Origin: Oceanobacillus sp. CFH 90083
Lineage (GTDB): Bacteria > Bacillota > Bacilli > Bacillales > Amphibacillaceae
NCBI RefSeq assembly: GCF_009389585.1
Contig: NZ_VIYG01000008.1
Span: 62,001 to 126,000 of the forward strand
DNA length: 64,000 bases
Reading direction: 5' to 3'
Positions 43,728 to 52,926 of this stretch are shown here, piece after piece; positions within the stretch are counted from its first letter, which is position 1, and each line of letters starts with the position of its first letter. Under the pieces are notes generated by a model, which was not told the DNA's origin, did not search any database, and saw only the letters and a program-made list of their open reading frames with translations. Position numbers and translations under genes: made by a program.

Positions 43728-44580
43728 TTAACTATTTCTTTTGATAACTTCCTCTATTAATTCATCGAGAACAGGATCTTGAAGATAGCTGTTTAATGAT
43801 ATAATTTGTATATTTGGATGAGCATTTTTTGTTCTTTCTACTAAATCTTTATGAACAACAATTACTTCACTATCTTGAGGAGCGTCCTCAATGCGATAGT
43901 TTTTCACTTCTACATCTGTAATTCCGGCTTTTTGTAATTTACGCTTGAATGTTGTTGCTCCCATGGCGCTGCTGCCCATACCGGCATCACATGCAAACGA
44001 AATTTTCTTAAATGGTGAAAAAGTGTTGGCGTTTTCATTATCAGATTCTAAAGTATCCTCTTTTTGATTTAGAAGATTTTTTCCTTCTGATTTCATTGCT
44101 TTCGACTTCTCAACAGATGCTTGCAGTTTATCATCATCATTTTCTGATTTACTTGATTTTAAGATGAAAGAAGTTACTAAGAATGATACGATCGTAGCAA
44201 CTAATACACCGGCGATTACCCCAATGAAGTTCCCTCTTGGTGTCAATGCCAGATAGGAAATAATAGAACCGGGACTTGGTCCTGCTACTAAGCCAGCATC
44301 AAAAAGCTGGAATGTAATAATACCAGATACACCGCCCAGAATCATAGCTATAATTGTTAATGGTCTCATGAGCACATAAGGGAAGTACAATTCATGAATA
44401 CCGCCGAAGAAGTGAATAATGATTGCTCCAGGAGCAGTACGTCTTGCTGTTTTGGCACCGAACAGCGTGAAAGCCAACAGCAACCCAAGACCAGGACCGG
44501 GATTAGAAGCTACCATGAAATAAATAGATTTACCAGCTTCTAAGGTTTGTTGCATTCCTAAAGGATAGTAGATACCCTGG
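43728..44580 (-). pseudogene. 5'-truncated mannitol PTS EIICB (mtlA) remnant
   Basis: From about 44580 down to 43728 the minus strand encodes the last part of a MtlA protein: YYPLGMQQ, then SNPGPGLGLLLAFTLFG, the HFFGGIHELYFPYVLM motif, and the IIB domain with its phosphocysteine in FACDAGMGSSAMGATTFKR. A full mannitol EIICB has a longer IIC domain; roughly the first 170 residues are missing. The open frame runs on to 44648, but those residues come from the antisense of a deoR-type gene and are not MtlA-like. Non-functional as a transporter. Confidence 0.82.
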
Positions 44581-44587
44581 CCTTTCC

Positions 44588-45075
44588 TTAAAGAGGAATC
44601 GGTAATTATTATTGATGGAAGTACGACAAACTTAACTTTAGTGAACAAAATTCCTCAGGATTTTAGAGCAACAATTATTACAAATAGCCCTCCGATAGCA
44701 GTTGCCTTATCTCAACATCGAAATATTGAAGTAATTAATCTGGGAGGGATTTTCTATAAACAATCGATGATTAATGTTGGTGTGGAAACTTATCAATCAT
44801 TAAGTAAAATGCGGGCAGATCTGTATATAATGGGAATTTATAATATAGATATTGAGTCTGGTGTAAGTGTGCCGACTATGCAAGAGGCAGAAATTAAGAG
44901 TTGCATGATTGACGTTTCTACAGAAGTATTATCGATGTTAACGAAAGATAAGTTTGGAACAGTAAGTAAACATATAGTAAGCTCTATTGAAAATATTAGT
45001 TATCTGATCTCGGATGAAATTCCGGAACAAGTGCGCCGGGATTATAGCAAAGAAAAAGTGCTATTAATTGATTGA
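44588..45075 (+). pseudogene. 5'-truncated DeoR-family regulator remnant
   Basis: The plus strand from about 44588 reads ESVIIIDGSTTNLTLVNKIP and continues to TIITNSPPIAVALSQH and VSTEVLSMLTKDKFG. This is the C-terminal sensor domain of a DeoR-type repressor, ending at TGA 45073-45075. The N-terminal winged helix is absent. The break abuts the break of the mtlA remnant within about 15 bases, so one rearrangement removed the 5' parts of both. Confidence 0.78.
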
Positions 45076-45260
45076 GAATGCTATTTTTAGGTTTCATAAC
45101 GTGAATAACTATTTTCTATGTGAATTTAAATCTGTCATGCAGCAAAAAAATTAATATAGCTTCTATCTTGTTAATTAAATAGTGGTTGGAATTAGTCTGC
45201 TAATATTAATAGCAGGAGGAACAAGGATTGCTGCTATTCAGTTAGATATGCGTTGAGAGT

Positions 45261-45527
45261 TTGAAAATGTCCAAAATTTTTCATGGTGGTGCTATCATAT
45301 CATTAGTTGATACACCTATGGGAATAGCTGCAAGAAGTATTGAAGCAGAAAAAGTATCGACAATTCAGCTTGAAGTAAGATTTATTAAACCCGTTCAGTC
45401 AGGGGTAATTACGACAATTTCTAAAATAAAATATGAGCAAAAGAGTACGTGCATTATAGAATGTCAGGTGAAGAATACAGAGCAGGAGCTAATAGCATTG
45501 GGCACGTCTACTTTTAAAAAGAATTAA
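45261..45527 (+). pseudogene. PaaI-type hotdog thioesterase fragment
   Basis: An 88-residue frame with the PaaI motif (FHGGAIISLVDTPMGIAA) and the following hotdog-fold strands. Family members are about 130-145 residues, with an N-terminal part before the HGG motif that is missing here. No good ribosome site precedes it. Probably a decayed acyl-CoA thioesterase gene. Confidence 0.65.
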
Positions 45528-45627
45528 GAAGTGAAAATTTAATGAATAAAGCTCTTTATATGGAAGATAGGATTCCAGGAACAACTATCTGCTGTATAGA
45601 GAGCTTTTAATTACTTGCTCCAAAATT

Positions 45628-45720
45628 TATTCAGCTTTTGTGTTTGTACTTGGCTCATCCATGTCTGATTTTATTACGGGAGAAACGATTAATGTTAATG
45701 GAGGTATTTATATAAATTAA
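45628..45720 (+). pseudogene. 3' fragment of a short-chain dehydrogenase (SDR) gene
   Basis: One frame ends VLGSSMSDFITGETINVNGG plus IYIN and TAA at 45718. This is the characteristic SDR C-terminus (SDFITGxxxxVDGG type). Nothing before about 45628 continues the frame as an SDR. A possible SDR N-terminal scrap (AGGTRIAAIQ) lies near 45210-45240 in a different place. Confidence 0.6.
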
Positions 45721-45757
45721 GCAGTGAATGGTTGTTTATAGAATTTCTGTGATCAGA

Positions 45758-45805
45758 ATATAGCCCTTCAAAAAGCTTTGCATCAAACTTTTTGAAGGGC
45801 TATAT
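45758..45805. terminator. strong bidirectional terminator
   Basis: An 18-bp perfect stem (ATATAGCCCTTCAAAAAG at 45758-45775, complement at 45788-45805). It ends the adenine deaminase operon on the minus strand. Confidence 0.85.
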
Positions 45806-45854
45806 AAATGCAGTTTCTAGCTTGAATTATCTTAGCAATTTAATTAGACACTAG

Positions 45855-47621
45855 TTACCCCTTTACAAACAAAGGAAGCAACTCCTGATGATACACATCA
45901 ACTAAACCTACATCAGATATACGAATTTCAGGTATTACAGTTAGTGTGAGCGATGAAAAGGCCATTGCAGGAGAGCGTCTTCCTACTTTTACTCCCATGG
46001 ATTTCGCCATCTCATTAAAATGATCTACTTTTACAGCGATTTCCTCTACCGGTTCCGGTGACATCAAGCCTGCTAATGGAAGGTCTAGTTGTGCCTGTAC
46101 TTCTGTATCCTTTACAAGACAGAGTCCTCCGCCGGACTTCTCAAGTTGTTTGACAGCAATTAGCATATCCTTTGCATTTGTGCCGGCTACCACTAAGTTA
46201 TGACTGTCATGAGCAATCGTTGTTGCATATGCTCCATGACGAAGCCCGGAATTTTTAATGACCCCTACAAATGGTTTTTTATTTTGACCGTGTCTGCCGA
46301 TGACACTTACAAATGCATAATTATCAGGCAATTCCTGAATCATGCCGTTTACCACGTCAACATCTACGGTTCCTTTTGCGGTTGTCCCATTAAGCTGCAT
46401 CTCCATGGTATTTAAGGTTGCAGAGCCTGTTTCAAAAGGTGCCTTAATCCATAAATCTTCCTCTGTTAACGCTGGAATTTGTACGGTATTTCTTAGTAAT
46501 GGAGGTACACTGCTTGTAATTTTCTCCGTCAGTTCTCCATTTGCCACCATTTGCTTTCCTTCTACAAACACATCTGTGACATCCATCTTTTCTATAGAAT
46601 CAACTAGCGAAAAATCAGCGCGATATCCGGCAGCAATTGCTCCGCGGTCTCTTAACCCATAGCGTATTGCACCGTTCAATGATGCATAACGAATTGCTAA
46701 AGGTGCCGGGATGCCTTCTTCGATACAACGTCTGACAACACGGTTCATTTGACCATTTTTTAACATATCATTTGGTTCTACATCATCCGTACACATGGCG
46801 ATATTGCTGACATAAGGTACTTCTTTCCAGGCTTCTGCCGCAATATCAGCAAATTGGCTGATGCTCGATTCCCGGATATAAATAAGCATTCCAGCTCGCA
46901 GCTTTTCTAAAATTTCATCGGTTGCCCGGCTTTCATGGTCAGAATCCACTCCGGCTGCTAAGTAAGCAGCAAGGTCACTGCCATATACTCTTGGCAGGTG
47001 ACCTTCATTTCGCACGCCTGCTTCTAATCCTTTTTGAACAATCCCGGCCATTCTTGGGTGCTGCTTGATGACACCAACATAGTCCATTAATTCAGCAATG
47101 CCGACGACATTAGGTAAATGCAGCATTTCTTCAATATCCTCCGGGTGAAACTCAGCTCCCGCTGTTTCTAAATCAGGAACTGCAGGTACACAAGACGGAA
47201 TAGTAGTAAGAATATCTACAGGTAAATCCTTACTCGCATCTATCATGTATTTTACCCCTTCTATACCCATTACATTTCCGATTTCATGTGGATCAATGAC
47301 AGCGACGGTTGTCCCATGTCTGAGGACTGCCCGGGCAAACATGTCTGGCGTAATCATTGTACTTTCAATATGAACGTGACAATCGATTAATCCCGGAATC
47401 GCATATTTCCCTTTCGCATCAAATTCCTTATCTCCGTTTATCTGGAAAGAAGGCTTATTATCCTTATACGGTGCTACAGCTGCAAAGCGGTTTTCTTTCA
47501 CACCAATGTCTGCTTTGTATATTTCTGCAGTAAATACATTCACCAGATTTGCTTCACGTATGACTATATCCATATTTGTATCGCCTCTTGCTGCAGATAC
47601 AATTTGTTCTCTTGTAAACAA
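45855..47621 (-). CDS. adeC: adenine deaminase
   Basis: A 588-residue amidohydrolase of the AdeC family. Metal-site motifs: GLIDCHVHIESTMITP near the N-terminus, AVIDPHEIGNV, and the C-terminal family-specific region GAYATTIAHDSHNLVVAGTN with GGGLCLV. It deaminates adenine to hypoxanthine and ammonia. I choose TTG 47621 seven bases after GGGAGG; a TTG further upstream lies inside the ribosome site. It is 24 bases downstream of a purine permease gene, forming an adenine uptake and deamination pair. Confidence 0.92.
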   Translation of the reverse strand: MFTREQIVSAARGDTNMDIVIREANLVNVFTAEIYKADIGVKENRFAAVAPYKDNKPSFQINGDKEFDAKGKYAIPGLIDCHVHIESTMITPDMFARAVLRHGTTVAVIDPHEIGNVMGIEGVKYMIDASKDLPVDILTTIPSCVPAVPDLETAGAEFHPEDIEEMLHLPNVVGIAELMDYVGVIKQHPRMAGIVQKGLEAGVRNEGHLPRVYGSDLAAYLAAGVDSDHESRATDEILEKLRAGMLIYIRESSISQFADIAAEAWKEVPYVSNIAMCTDDVEPNDMLKNGQMNRVVRRCIEEGIPAPLAIRYASLNGAIRYGLRDRGAIAAGYRADFSLVDSIEKMDVTDVFVEGKQMVANGELTEKITSSVPPLLRNTVQIPALTEEDLWIKAPFETGSATLNTMEMQLNGTTAKGTVDVDVVNGMIQELPDNYAFVSVIGRHGQNKKPFVGVIKNSGLRHGAYATTIAHDSHNLVVAGTNAKDMLIAVKQLEKSGGGLCLVKDTEVQAQLDLPLAGLMSPEPVEEIAVKVDHFNEMAKSMGVKVGRRSPAMAFSSLTLTVIPEIRISDVGLVDVYHQELLPLFVKG

Positions 47622-47645
47622 ACGATAACCTCCCAAAATAATAGA

Positions 47646-48959
47646 TTAATTTGCTAACGATATGAAATATAAAACTAACGGTATCAATAAAATATATAAA
47701 CCCCAATGTAATTCTCTGTGTCTTCCGGAAAGAAGTTTAAGTATAACAAAGATGATAATTCCGGCAGCAATTCCATTTCCGAAGTTAAAGGTAAAGATAG
47801 TTATAACGATCGTCATAAATGCCGGCAAAGATTCCGTTATATCACTGAAATCTATATTGCGTACAGCGGACAGCATTGTCAAGCCAACTAATATTAAGGC
47901 TGGAGCAGTAGCTTCTGTAGGTATAATCATAATAATTGGCGTAATAAATAACGTTAATAAGAATAAGATTCCTGTAGTAACTGAAGTTAATCCAGTTCGT
48001 CCACCTGCTTCTACTCCAGCCGCTGATTCAACATACGTTGTCATGACTGGTACAGAGAACAGAGAACCAAGCACCGTACCACCAGCATCGACAGAAAAAG
48101 GTTTATCAATATTTGGGAGATTTCCGTTCTTATCCAGCATGTTTCCTTTACTGCCAACACCCAGCATTGTACCTAAGCTGGAGAAAAAATCCGGTATAAA
48201 AAAAGCCAGGATTAATGGAAAGTATGCCCATTTTAATGCTCCCATAATATCTAGTTCAAACGCAATTGGAGCGACACTTTCCGGTAAAGAAAAAATCTTA
48301 TCCGGGATCGTTGTAACTCCCATCGGTATACCAATAATTGTGACAATGACCATACCAATTAATAAATGGCCGCGAACGTTCCGTGCCAGCAGCACACTCA
48401 TAATTAAAAATCCGATTAAGGCTAAAATCGCATTTGGTGATCCAATATCCCCAAGCTGAAGTGCATTGGCATCTTCGCTTGCTACAACAAGGCCAGCATT
48501 ACGAAATCCGATTAAGGCAATAAATAAACCTACACCTGCACCAATGGATAGTTTAATTGCAGGAGGCATTAATTTTACAATAAGCTGTCGCAGCCCTAAT
48601 ACTGTAAATAGAACAAATATCACCCCAGAAATAAAAACCATTCCCATGCCCACTTGCCATGGAATTCCTTCTGCAGCAGCCAGGGTTATAGCGAGAAAGG
48701 CTACAGACCCGAGACCTGGCGCAAGTGCAAAAGGTCTGTTACTGTAGAGCCCCATTATTATTGTAATGATACCAGTCATCAGAATAACGGAAACCGTCAC
48801 AGGACCTTTTGGCATTCCTGCTTCCTCTAACATTCCTGGTACTATAATCAATACGTACAACATTGTCATAAACACAGTTAGTCCTGCTATAAACTCTGTA
48901 CGGACATTTGTTTGATTAGCATCTAATTTAAATAATTTTTCTGTCATTTTGCCTTTCAA
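47646..48959 (-). CDS. AzgA-family adenine/guanine/hypoxanthine permease
   Basis: A 437-residue permease with about 12-14 membrane segments. The opening TNVRTEFIAGLTVFMTMLYV, the motif NRPFALAPGLGSVAF and the later GTVLGSLFSVPVMTTYVESAAG are typical of the AzgA branch (PbuG/PbuO-like). TTG 48959 follows GAGGAG at eight bases; ATG 48947 is an alternative. It probably feeds adenine to the deaminase encoded next. Confidence 0.87.
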   Translation of the reverse strand: MKGKMTEKLFKLDANQTNVRTEFIAGLTVFMTMLYVLIIVPGMLEEAGMPKGPVTVSVILMTGIITIIMGLYSNRPFALAPGLGSVAFLAITLAAAEGIPWQVGMGMVFISGVIFVLFTVLGLRQLIVKLMPPAIKLSIGAGVGLFIALIGFRNAGLVVASEDANALQLGDIGSPNAILALIGFLIMSVLLARNVRGHLLIGMVIVTIIGIPMGVTTIPDKIFSLPESVAPIAFELDIMGALKWAYFPLILAFFIPDFFSSLGTMLGVGSKGNMLDKNGNLPNIDKPFSVDAGGTVLGSLFSVPVMTTYVESAAGVEAGGRTGLTSVTTGILFLLTLFITPIIMIIPTEATAPALILVGLTMLSAVRNIDFSDITESLPAFMTIVITIFTFNFGNGIAAGIIIFVILKLLSGRHRELHWGLYILLIPLVLYFISLAN

Positions 48960-48997
48960 CCGATAAACTCCTCTCTTGGTGCACTTACTTATTCGTG

Positions 48998-49020
48998 AAA
49001 TCCGAACGTTTTATGTTTGG
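48998..49020. promoter_or_regulatory. possible PurR-box-like operator
   Basis: AAATCCGAACGTT (48998-49010) matches the Bacillus PurBox AWWWCCGAACWWT at 12 of 13 positions. An imperfect inverted partner (GTTTGG, 49015-49020) follows. The spacing is shorter than the usual 16-17 bases of paired PurBoxes, so this is tentative. It lies about 40-60 bases upstream of the purine permease gene. Confidence 0.35.
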
Positions 49021-49204
49021 AACTGTTTCTTTGTCCGTGATTCATAAAATTAATTTATCAATATAATATACTGTTGTCAATATAATTTTCACTATGTCTC
49101 CCTTGCTATATGGATTTCTAAATGATTGAAAAATTTTTTTCTAAAGTGCATCCTTTTTAATAGAAGACATAGCAAATGAAGATACCCTCATGTTTTACAA
49201 AAAT

Positions 49205-49244
49205 AAAGCGAGGAGAGCTATACTTCAGCAGATCTCCTCGCTTT
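49205..49244. terminator. Rho-independent terminator
   Basis: AAAGCGAGGAGA (49205-49216) and TCTCCTCGCTTT (49233-49244) pair perfectly, with part of the loop also pairing. It follows the YfcC-type gene on the minus strand. Confidence 0.85.
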
Positions 49245-49276
49245 ACATATTATTTATTTAAAAAATCTCCACTTAA

Positions 49277-50692
49277 TCACATTGGTCCCCAATTAATCAG
49301 AACCGTAATCACTATAAAGATAATACCAATAATATACCAAATCCCCACAAGCGGCAGTGCAAACTTCAACCACTTCGCCCAAGGAATCCCGGCGATTGCC
49401 AGATTCGCCATTAATACACCGGACAGCGGCGTAATAATATTCGTAAATCCGTCCCCAAGTGTATAAGCCTGTACAGCAACCTGACGCGGAATATCCATTA
49501 GATCAGCAAGCGGCGTCATAATTGGCATAACAATGGCCGCCTGACCGCTTCCAGAAGTAACGACGAGGTTAAATAGACCATTCCCAATAAACATCGCAAT
49601 TGCCCCCATTACACTGGAAAAAGGTTCTAAAGCAATAGCCATTCCATGTACAACGGTATCAAGCACCTGTCCATTTTCCAGAATGACAACAATCGAACGG
49701 GCCATACCGATAATTAAAGCGCCATACAGTACTCTTTTTGCACCGTTCATAAACTCTTCCACCATCTGGTTAGCACCTATTTTGGCAATAAGTGAGGTAA
49801 CAACTGCCAATGCAACAAAAATACCAGCCATTTGATTGATATCCCAACCCCATTCGAAAACGCCATAAACATAAATAGCAATACCAGCTATCAGTACGAG
49901 TAATACAGCGAGATGTGTCGGCGTTAACTTTCCATCAGCGTCATCCATGGAATTTTCCTCAATTCTCGGAAAGGGATTCCCGCTCAGAATACTTTTTTGC
50001 GGGTCATTTTTAACACGGTTGGCATACCAGATAATATAGGCAATGGTTGCACCGACAACAATGACATACAGAATAATTCTTAAGGCGAGCCCTGAAAATA
50101 GTGGGAGCTGTGCAATTTGCTGTGCAAAACCTGTTGTTTGCGGGTCTAAGAATCCGATTGCAAAACCAGAGTATGCTCCTAAATAAATAATTGAGACGCC
50201 GACAATAGCATCCATCTTCATCGCTCTTGCTAGAATAATTCCAATTGGGATAAATGCAATGGAAGCGTTGGCGATAATTCCGAGTCCGCCAAAAATTGAA
50301 AAGAGACCAGCGACCATTAAAATTAAGAGCCATTCTCGATTTTGTGTACGCTTAATTGTTTTGAGAATAAGGTTATCAATTGCACCTGTTTTTTCAATAA
50401 CAGCGAAAGTTCCTCCGATAGTCAGTACGAGAAAAATTAGCCCTGCACCGCCAATCAGTCCTTCTTGAATTGAGCTGAATAAATCAATAAAGTTGACCGG
50501 TTGCTGATCTATTTGACTATAGCTGTCCGGGACAATGACATCAATTCCATCTTCCGTTGCTTCTCTTTCGTAACTACCTGCGGGAATGATATATGTAAGA
50601 ATTGCTGCAAGTAATAAAATGATAAATAAGATCACATATGCATCAGGAAGTTGAAATTTCTTTTTTTGCCTAGTTCTTTCTTCTTGTGGCAT
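49277..50692 (-). CDS. YfcC-family membrane carrier
   Basis: A 471-residue integral membrane protein with about 12 segments, starting with a basic tail then YVILFIILLLAAILTYIIPAGS. Motifs like GGLGIIANASIAFIPIGI and VVTSGSGQAAIVMPIM match the YfcC family in the DcuC/AbgT-like ion transporter group. Relatives are annotated as basic amino acid antiporters or peptide/C4-dicarboxylate carriers; the substrate is unknown. It is divergent from an M20 amidohydrolase gene. Carriers of this group often sit next to such hydrolases, suggesting uptake of an N-acyl amino acid or dipeptide. Confidence 0.8.
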   Translation of the reverse strand: MPQEERTRQKKKFQLPDAYVILFIILLLAAILTYIIPAGSYEREATEDGIDVIVPDSYSQIDQQPVNFIDLFSSIQEGLIGGAGLIFLVLTIGGTFAVIEKTGAIDNLILKTIKRTQNREWLLILMVAGLFSIFGGLGIIANASIAFIPIGIILARAMKMDAIVGVSIIYLGAYSGFAIGFLDPQTTGFAQQIAQLPLFSGLALRIILYVIVVGATIAYIIWYANRVKNDPQKSILSGNPFPRIEENSMDDADGKLTPTHLAVLLVLIAGIAIYVYGVFEWGWDINQMAGIFVALAVVTSLIAKIGANQMVEEFMNGAKRVLYGALIIGMARSIVVILENGQVLDTVVHGMAIALEPFSSVMGAIAMFIGNGLFNLVVTSGSGQAAIVMPIMTPLADLMDIPRQVAVQAYTLGDGFTNIITPLSGVLMANLAIAGIPWAKWLKFALPLVGIWYIIGIIFIVITVLINWGPM

Positions 50693-50957
50693 AGAATCCT
50701 TCTTTCTTTGAAAATCTTAAACTTGAAATTGATTATATAAGAGTTTATACTTCAAATCAATATGAAATAATAAGAATACTTAAAAAAATGTAAACTATTT
50801 CCTTGGTTTTTGGCAGGGAAATAATATGTAAGAAGAAAGGTGGCTAGAGGTAAAAACAGAGCATCAGTAGATTAGATAATCAGCTATTTTATGAGGAAAT
50901 TGGTCATGTTTCTGATAAAAAATACAGGGCTTATTCAATAAAGGATGGGAAAGACAA

Positions 50958-52082
50958 ATGGGGAAAAATATAGAAAAAAGTGTACTGGAAACTTTCGGGC
51001 ATTTACATACACATGCAGAAATCAGCTGGGAAGAAGTAGAGACTACGAAATATATAAAAGAACAATTAGAAGCAGCAGGCTGTGAAACAATCACATTTCC
51101 GGATCACACTGGTGTGATTGGAAAGCTTGGAAGCTTTGATAAAGGGCTGCCGGTAGTTGGTGTCCGTGCAGACATGGATGCACTCTGGCAGGAAGTGAAT
51201 GGTAAATTTCAGCCAAACCATTCCTGCGGACATGATGCGCATATGTCCATGGTATTAGGTGTGCTGTGGACATTACAGCAAATGCCGGAAATACAAGATA
51301 AAGTAGCGATTAAGTTTATTTATCAGCCGGCGGAGGAAGAAGGCAGCGGTGCGCTGAAAATGGTAGAAGAGCATGCTGTAGAAGATGTCGATTATCTGTT
51401 TGGCGTCCATCTCAGACCGAAGCAGGAAGTAGCGGCAGGGCAAGCCGCTCCAGTTATTGTCCATGGTGCAACCACAACATATGAGGCTATCATTAAAGGA
51501 GAGGATGCACATGGTGCACGTCCGCATTTGAATGACAATGCAATCGAGATTGGCATGCAAATTGTCAATATGCTGGGGCAAATTCATATGGACCCGAGAG
51601 TACCCCACTCAGCAAAAATGACGAAATTCCAGGCAGGAGCGAAAAGCTCGAATATTATCCCGGGCAATGCATCCTTCAGTTTGGATTTACGTGCGCAATC
51701 CAATGAAGTGATGGGGCTTCTGGTGAAAAAAGTAGATGGTATTCTGGAGTCTGTGCGAAACCTTTATGATGTGGACATTGATGTGATTGACTTTCATGGC
51801 GTACCGGCTGCGGAAACAAATGAGGAAGCAACAAGCTTTATGCGTACAGCGGTGACAGAGGTACTTGGTGAAGAGAATATTGTAGAGCCTCTCTTGACGC
51901 CTGGTGGAGATGACTTTCATTTTTATACGGTAAAAAAGCCGGGATTAAAAGCCACCATGCTGGGGTTGGGCTGTGATTTAGGACCTGGATTACATCACCC
52001 TGAGATGACCTTTGATAAAGATGCACTTGTCACAGGAGTGGATATTTTAACAAAAGCAGTTTTGAATGTGTATCAAATTTAA
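50958..52082 (+). CDS. M20-family amidohydrolase (second copy)
   Basis: A 374-residue AmhX/N-acyl amino acid amidohydrolase. Motifs GVRADMDALWQEVNG, NHSCGHDAHM, PAEEEGSGALK, EDAHGARPHLND, TPGGDDFHFYT and GLHHPEMTF. It is a clear paralogue of the deacylase at 10290, sharing the unusual LWQEV and DDFHFYT features. The start follows AAAGGATGG loosely. Probably hydrolyses an N-acyl amino acid imported by the divergent YfcC-type carrier. Confidence 0.8.
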   Translation: MGKNIEKSVLETFGHLHTHAEISWEEVETTKYIKEQLEAAGCETITFPDHTGVIGKLGSFDKGLPVVGVRADMDALWQEVNGKFQPNHSCGHDAHMSMVLGVLWTLQQMPEIQDKVAIKFIYQPAEEEGSGALKMVEEHAVEDVDYLFGVHLRPKQEVAAGQAAPVIVHGATTTYEAIIKGEDAHGARPHLNDNAIEIGMQIVNMLGQIHMDPRVPHSAKMTKFQAGAKSSNIIPGNASFSLDLRAQSNEVMGLLVKKVDGILESVRNLYDVDIDVIDFHGVPAAETNEEATSFMRTAVTEVLGEENIVEPLLTPGGDDFHFYTVKKPGLKATMLGLGCDLGPGLHHPEMTFDKDALVTGVDILTKAVLNVYQI

Positions 52083-52926
52083 TAGGAAGATAGATTATTA
52101 GATGTGAGGATAGCCAGTTTTTACTGTATTTGCAGGAAGAGCTGGCTTCTTAGGTTGGGTATAAAAGGATTTTCGTGAGATATTAACATGTGGATAACTG
52201 TGTATAGAGCAAAAACCTGAGTGCCCAAAACTATAACGTGTGAGTGCCCTGTGATAAAGAAAACTTGCTGACTGGAAAGCAGGCAGGAACAGACAGAAGT
52301 ATAGTCGGGATTGGGACTGGGGTTGCGATTATTCACCCCATGGAAAGCGTTGCACTTATGCCTGTGGTGAAAGTCAACATAGATTCGTTAACCTGCCATA
52401 TTTTTTACTGGAAAAGCAGAAGCAATGAATTCTAGTACGATTTTAAATCTATTATATAGATTAATTGGAATATAAATCCAATAATAAGTGGGTATTTAAC
52501 CGTGCTAAACACCCTTGTGGTTTGACATGTTTTGTACCTATATATACTGTTTTTTAATAAAGGTTATCAAAAGAGCAAGACCGTTTCAGTAGGAACAGTT
52601 TTTCCGAAACTGTCATTTTTGCTCTGCTTTTTGAACTACTTTTTCGTATTTTTTGATCCTTCATTCCTTCGTAGATCTACCATTTTCTTAACAAAAACCA
52701 CTATATCAAGCTTCTTCAAAATGGGTTTAATTCTTATCGTTTATTTTTAACAATGTTCGTATGAAAAGCTATTTAAGAGAGCCGGAAGTAGGTATCCTGT
52801 ATTCAAAATAAATGCACATTCCAAAAATAGGAGCAATTAACTGTTTTTCTCTTAAAAGGTTAACAATATATAAGATATTTAGTATTCTTAATAAAAAATA
52901 AAGTAAGCAGAGAAAAGGTGAGCAAG
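52083..52926. other. 844-base intergenic region upstream of the pilus operon
   Basis: There is no gene I can support. The M20 gene may end at a weak hairpin (AGCCAG...CTGGCT, about 52110-52148). A promoter-like TTGACA (52522) and TATACT (52543) with 15-base spacing precede a hairpin ending near 52632. The last 90 bases are AT-rich and should carry the pilus operon promoter. A 63-codon open frame at 52244-52435 has no ribosome site and no family. Confidence 0.45.
52555..52632 (+). ncRNA. possible small RNA or isolated terminator
   Basis: The start is estimated from the promoter-like TTGACA/TATACT at 52522-52548. The segment ends in a long hairpin: AGAGCAA (52572-52578) pairs with TTGCTCT (52619-52625), with inner pairing GTTTC/GAAAC, followed by a T run. 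A promoter followed at once by a terminator is what a short RNA gene looks like, but the promoter spacing is suboptimal. Confidence 0.3.

Noticed and set aside
43728-44648. Reading the 306-codon minus frame as an intact PTS permease
   Set aside because: The first 20 or so residues derive from the antisense of the deoR-type remnant and most of the IIC domain is missing.
47662-48459. A 265-codon open frame on the plus strand opposite the AzgA-type permease gene
   Set aside because: It is the antisense shadow of a hydrophobic gene, has no ribosome site or recognisable protein pattern, and the opposite frame is a clear permease.
52244-52435. 63-codon open frame in the pre-pilus gap
   Set aside because: No ribosome site, no start context and no recognisable family; left as intergenic.
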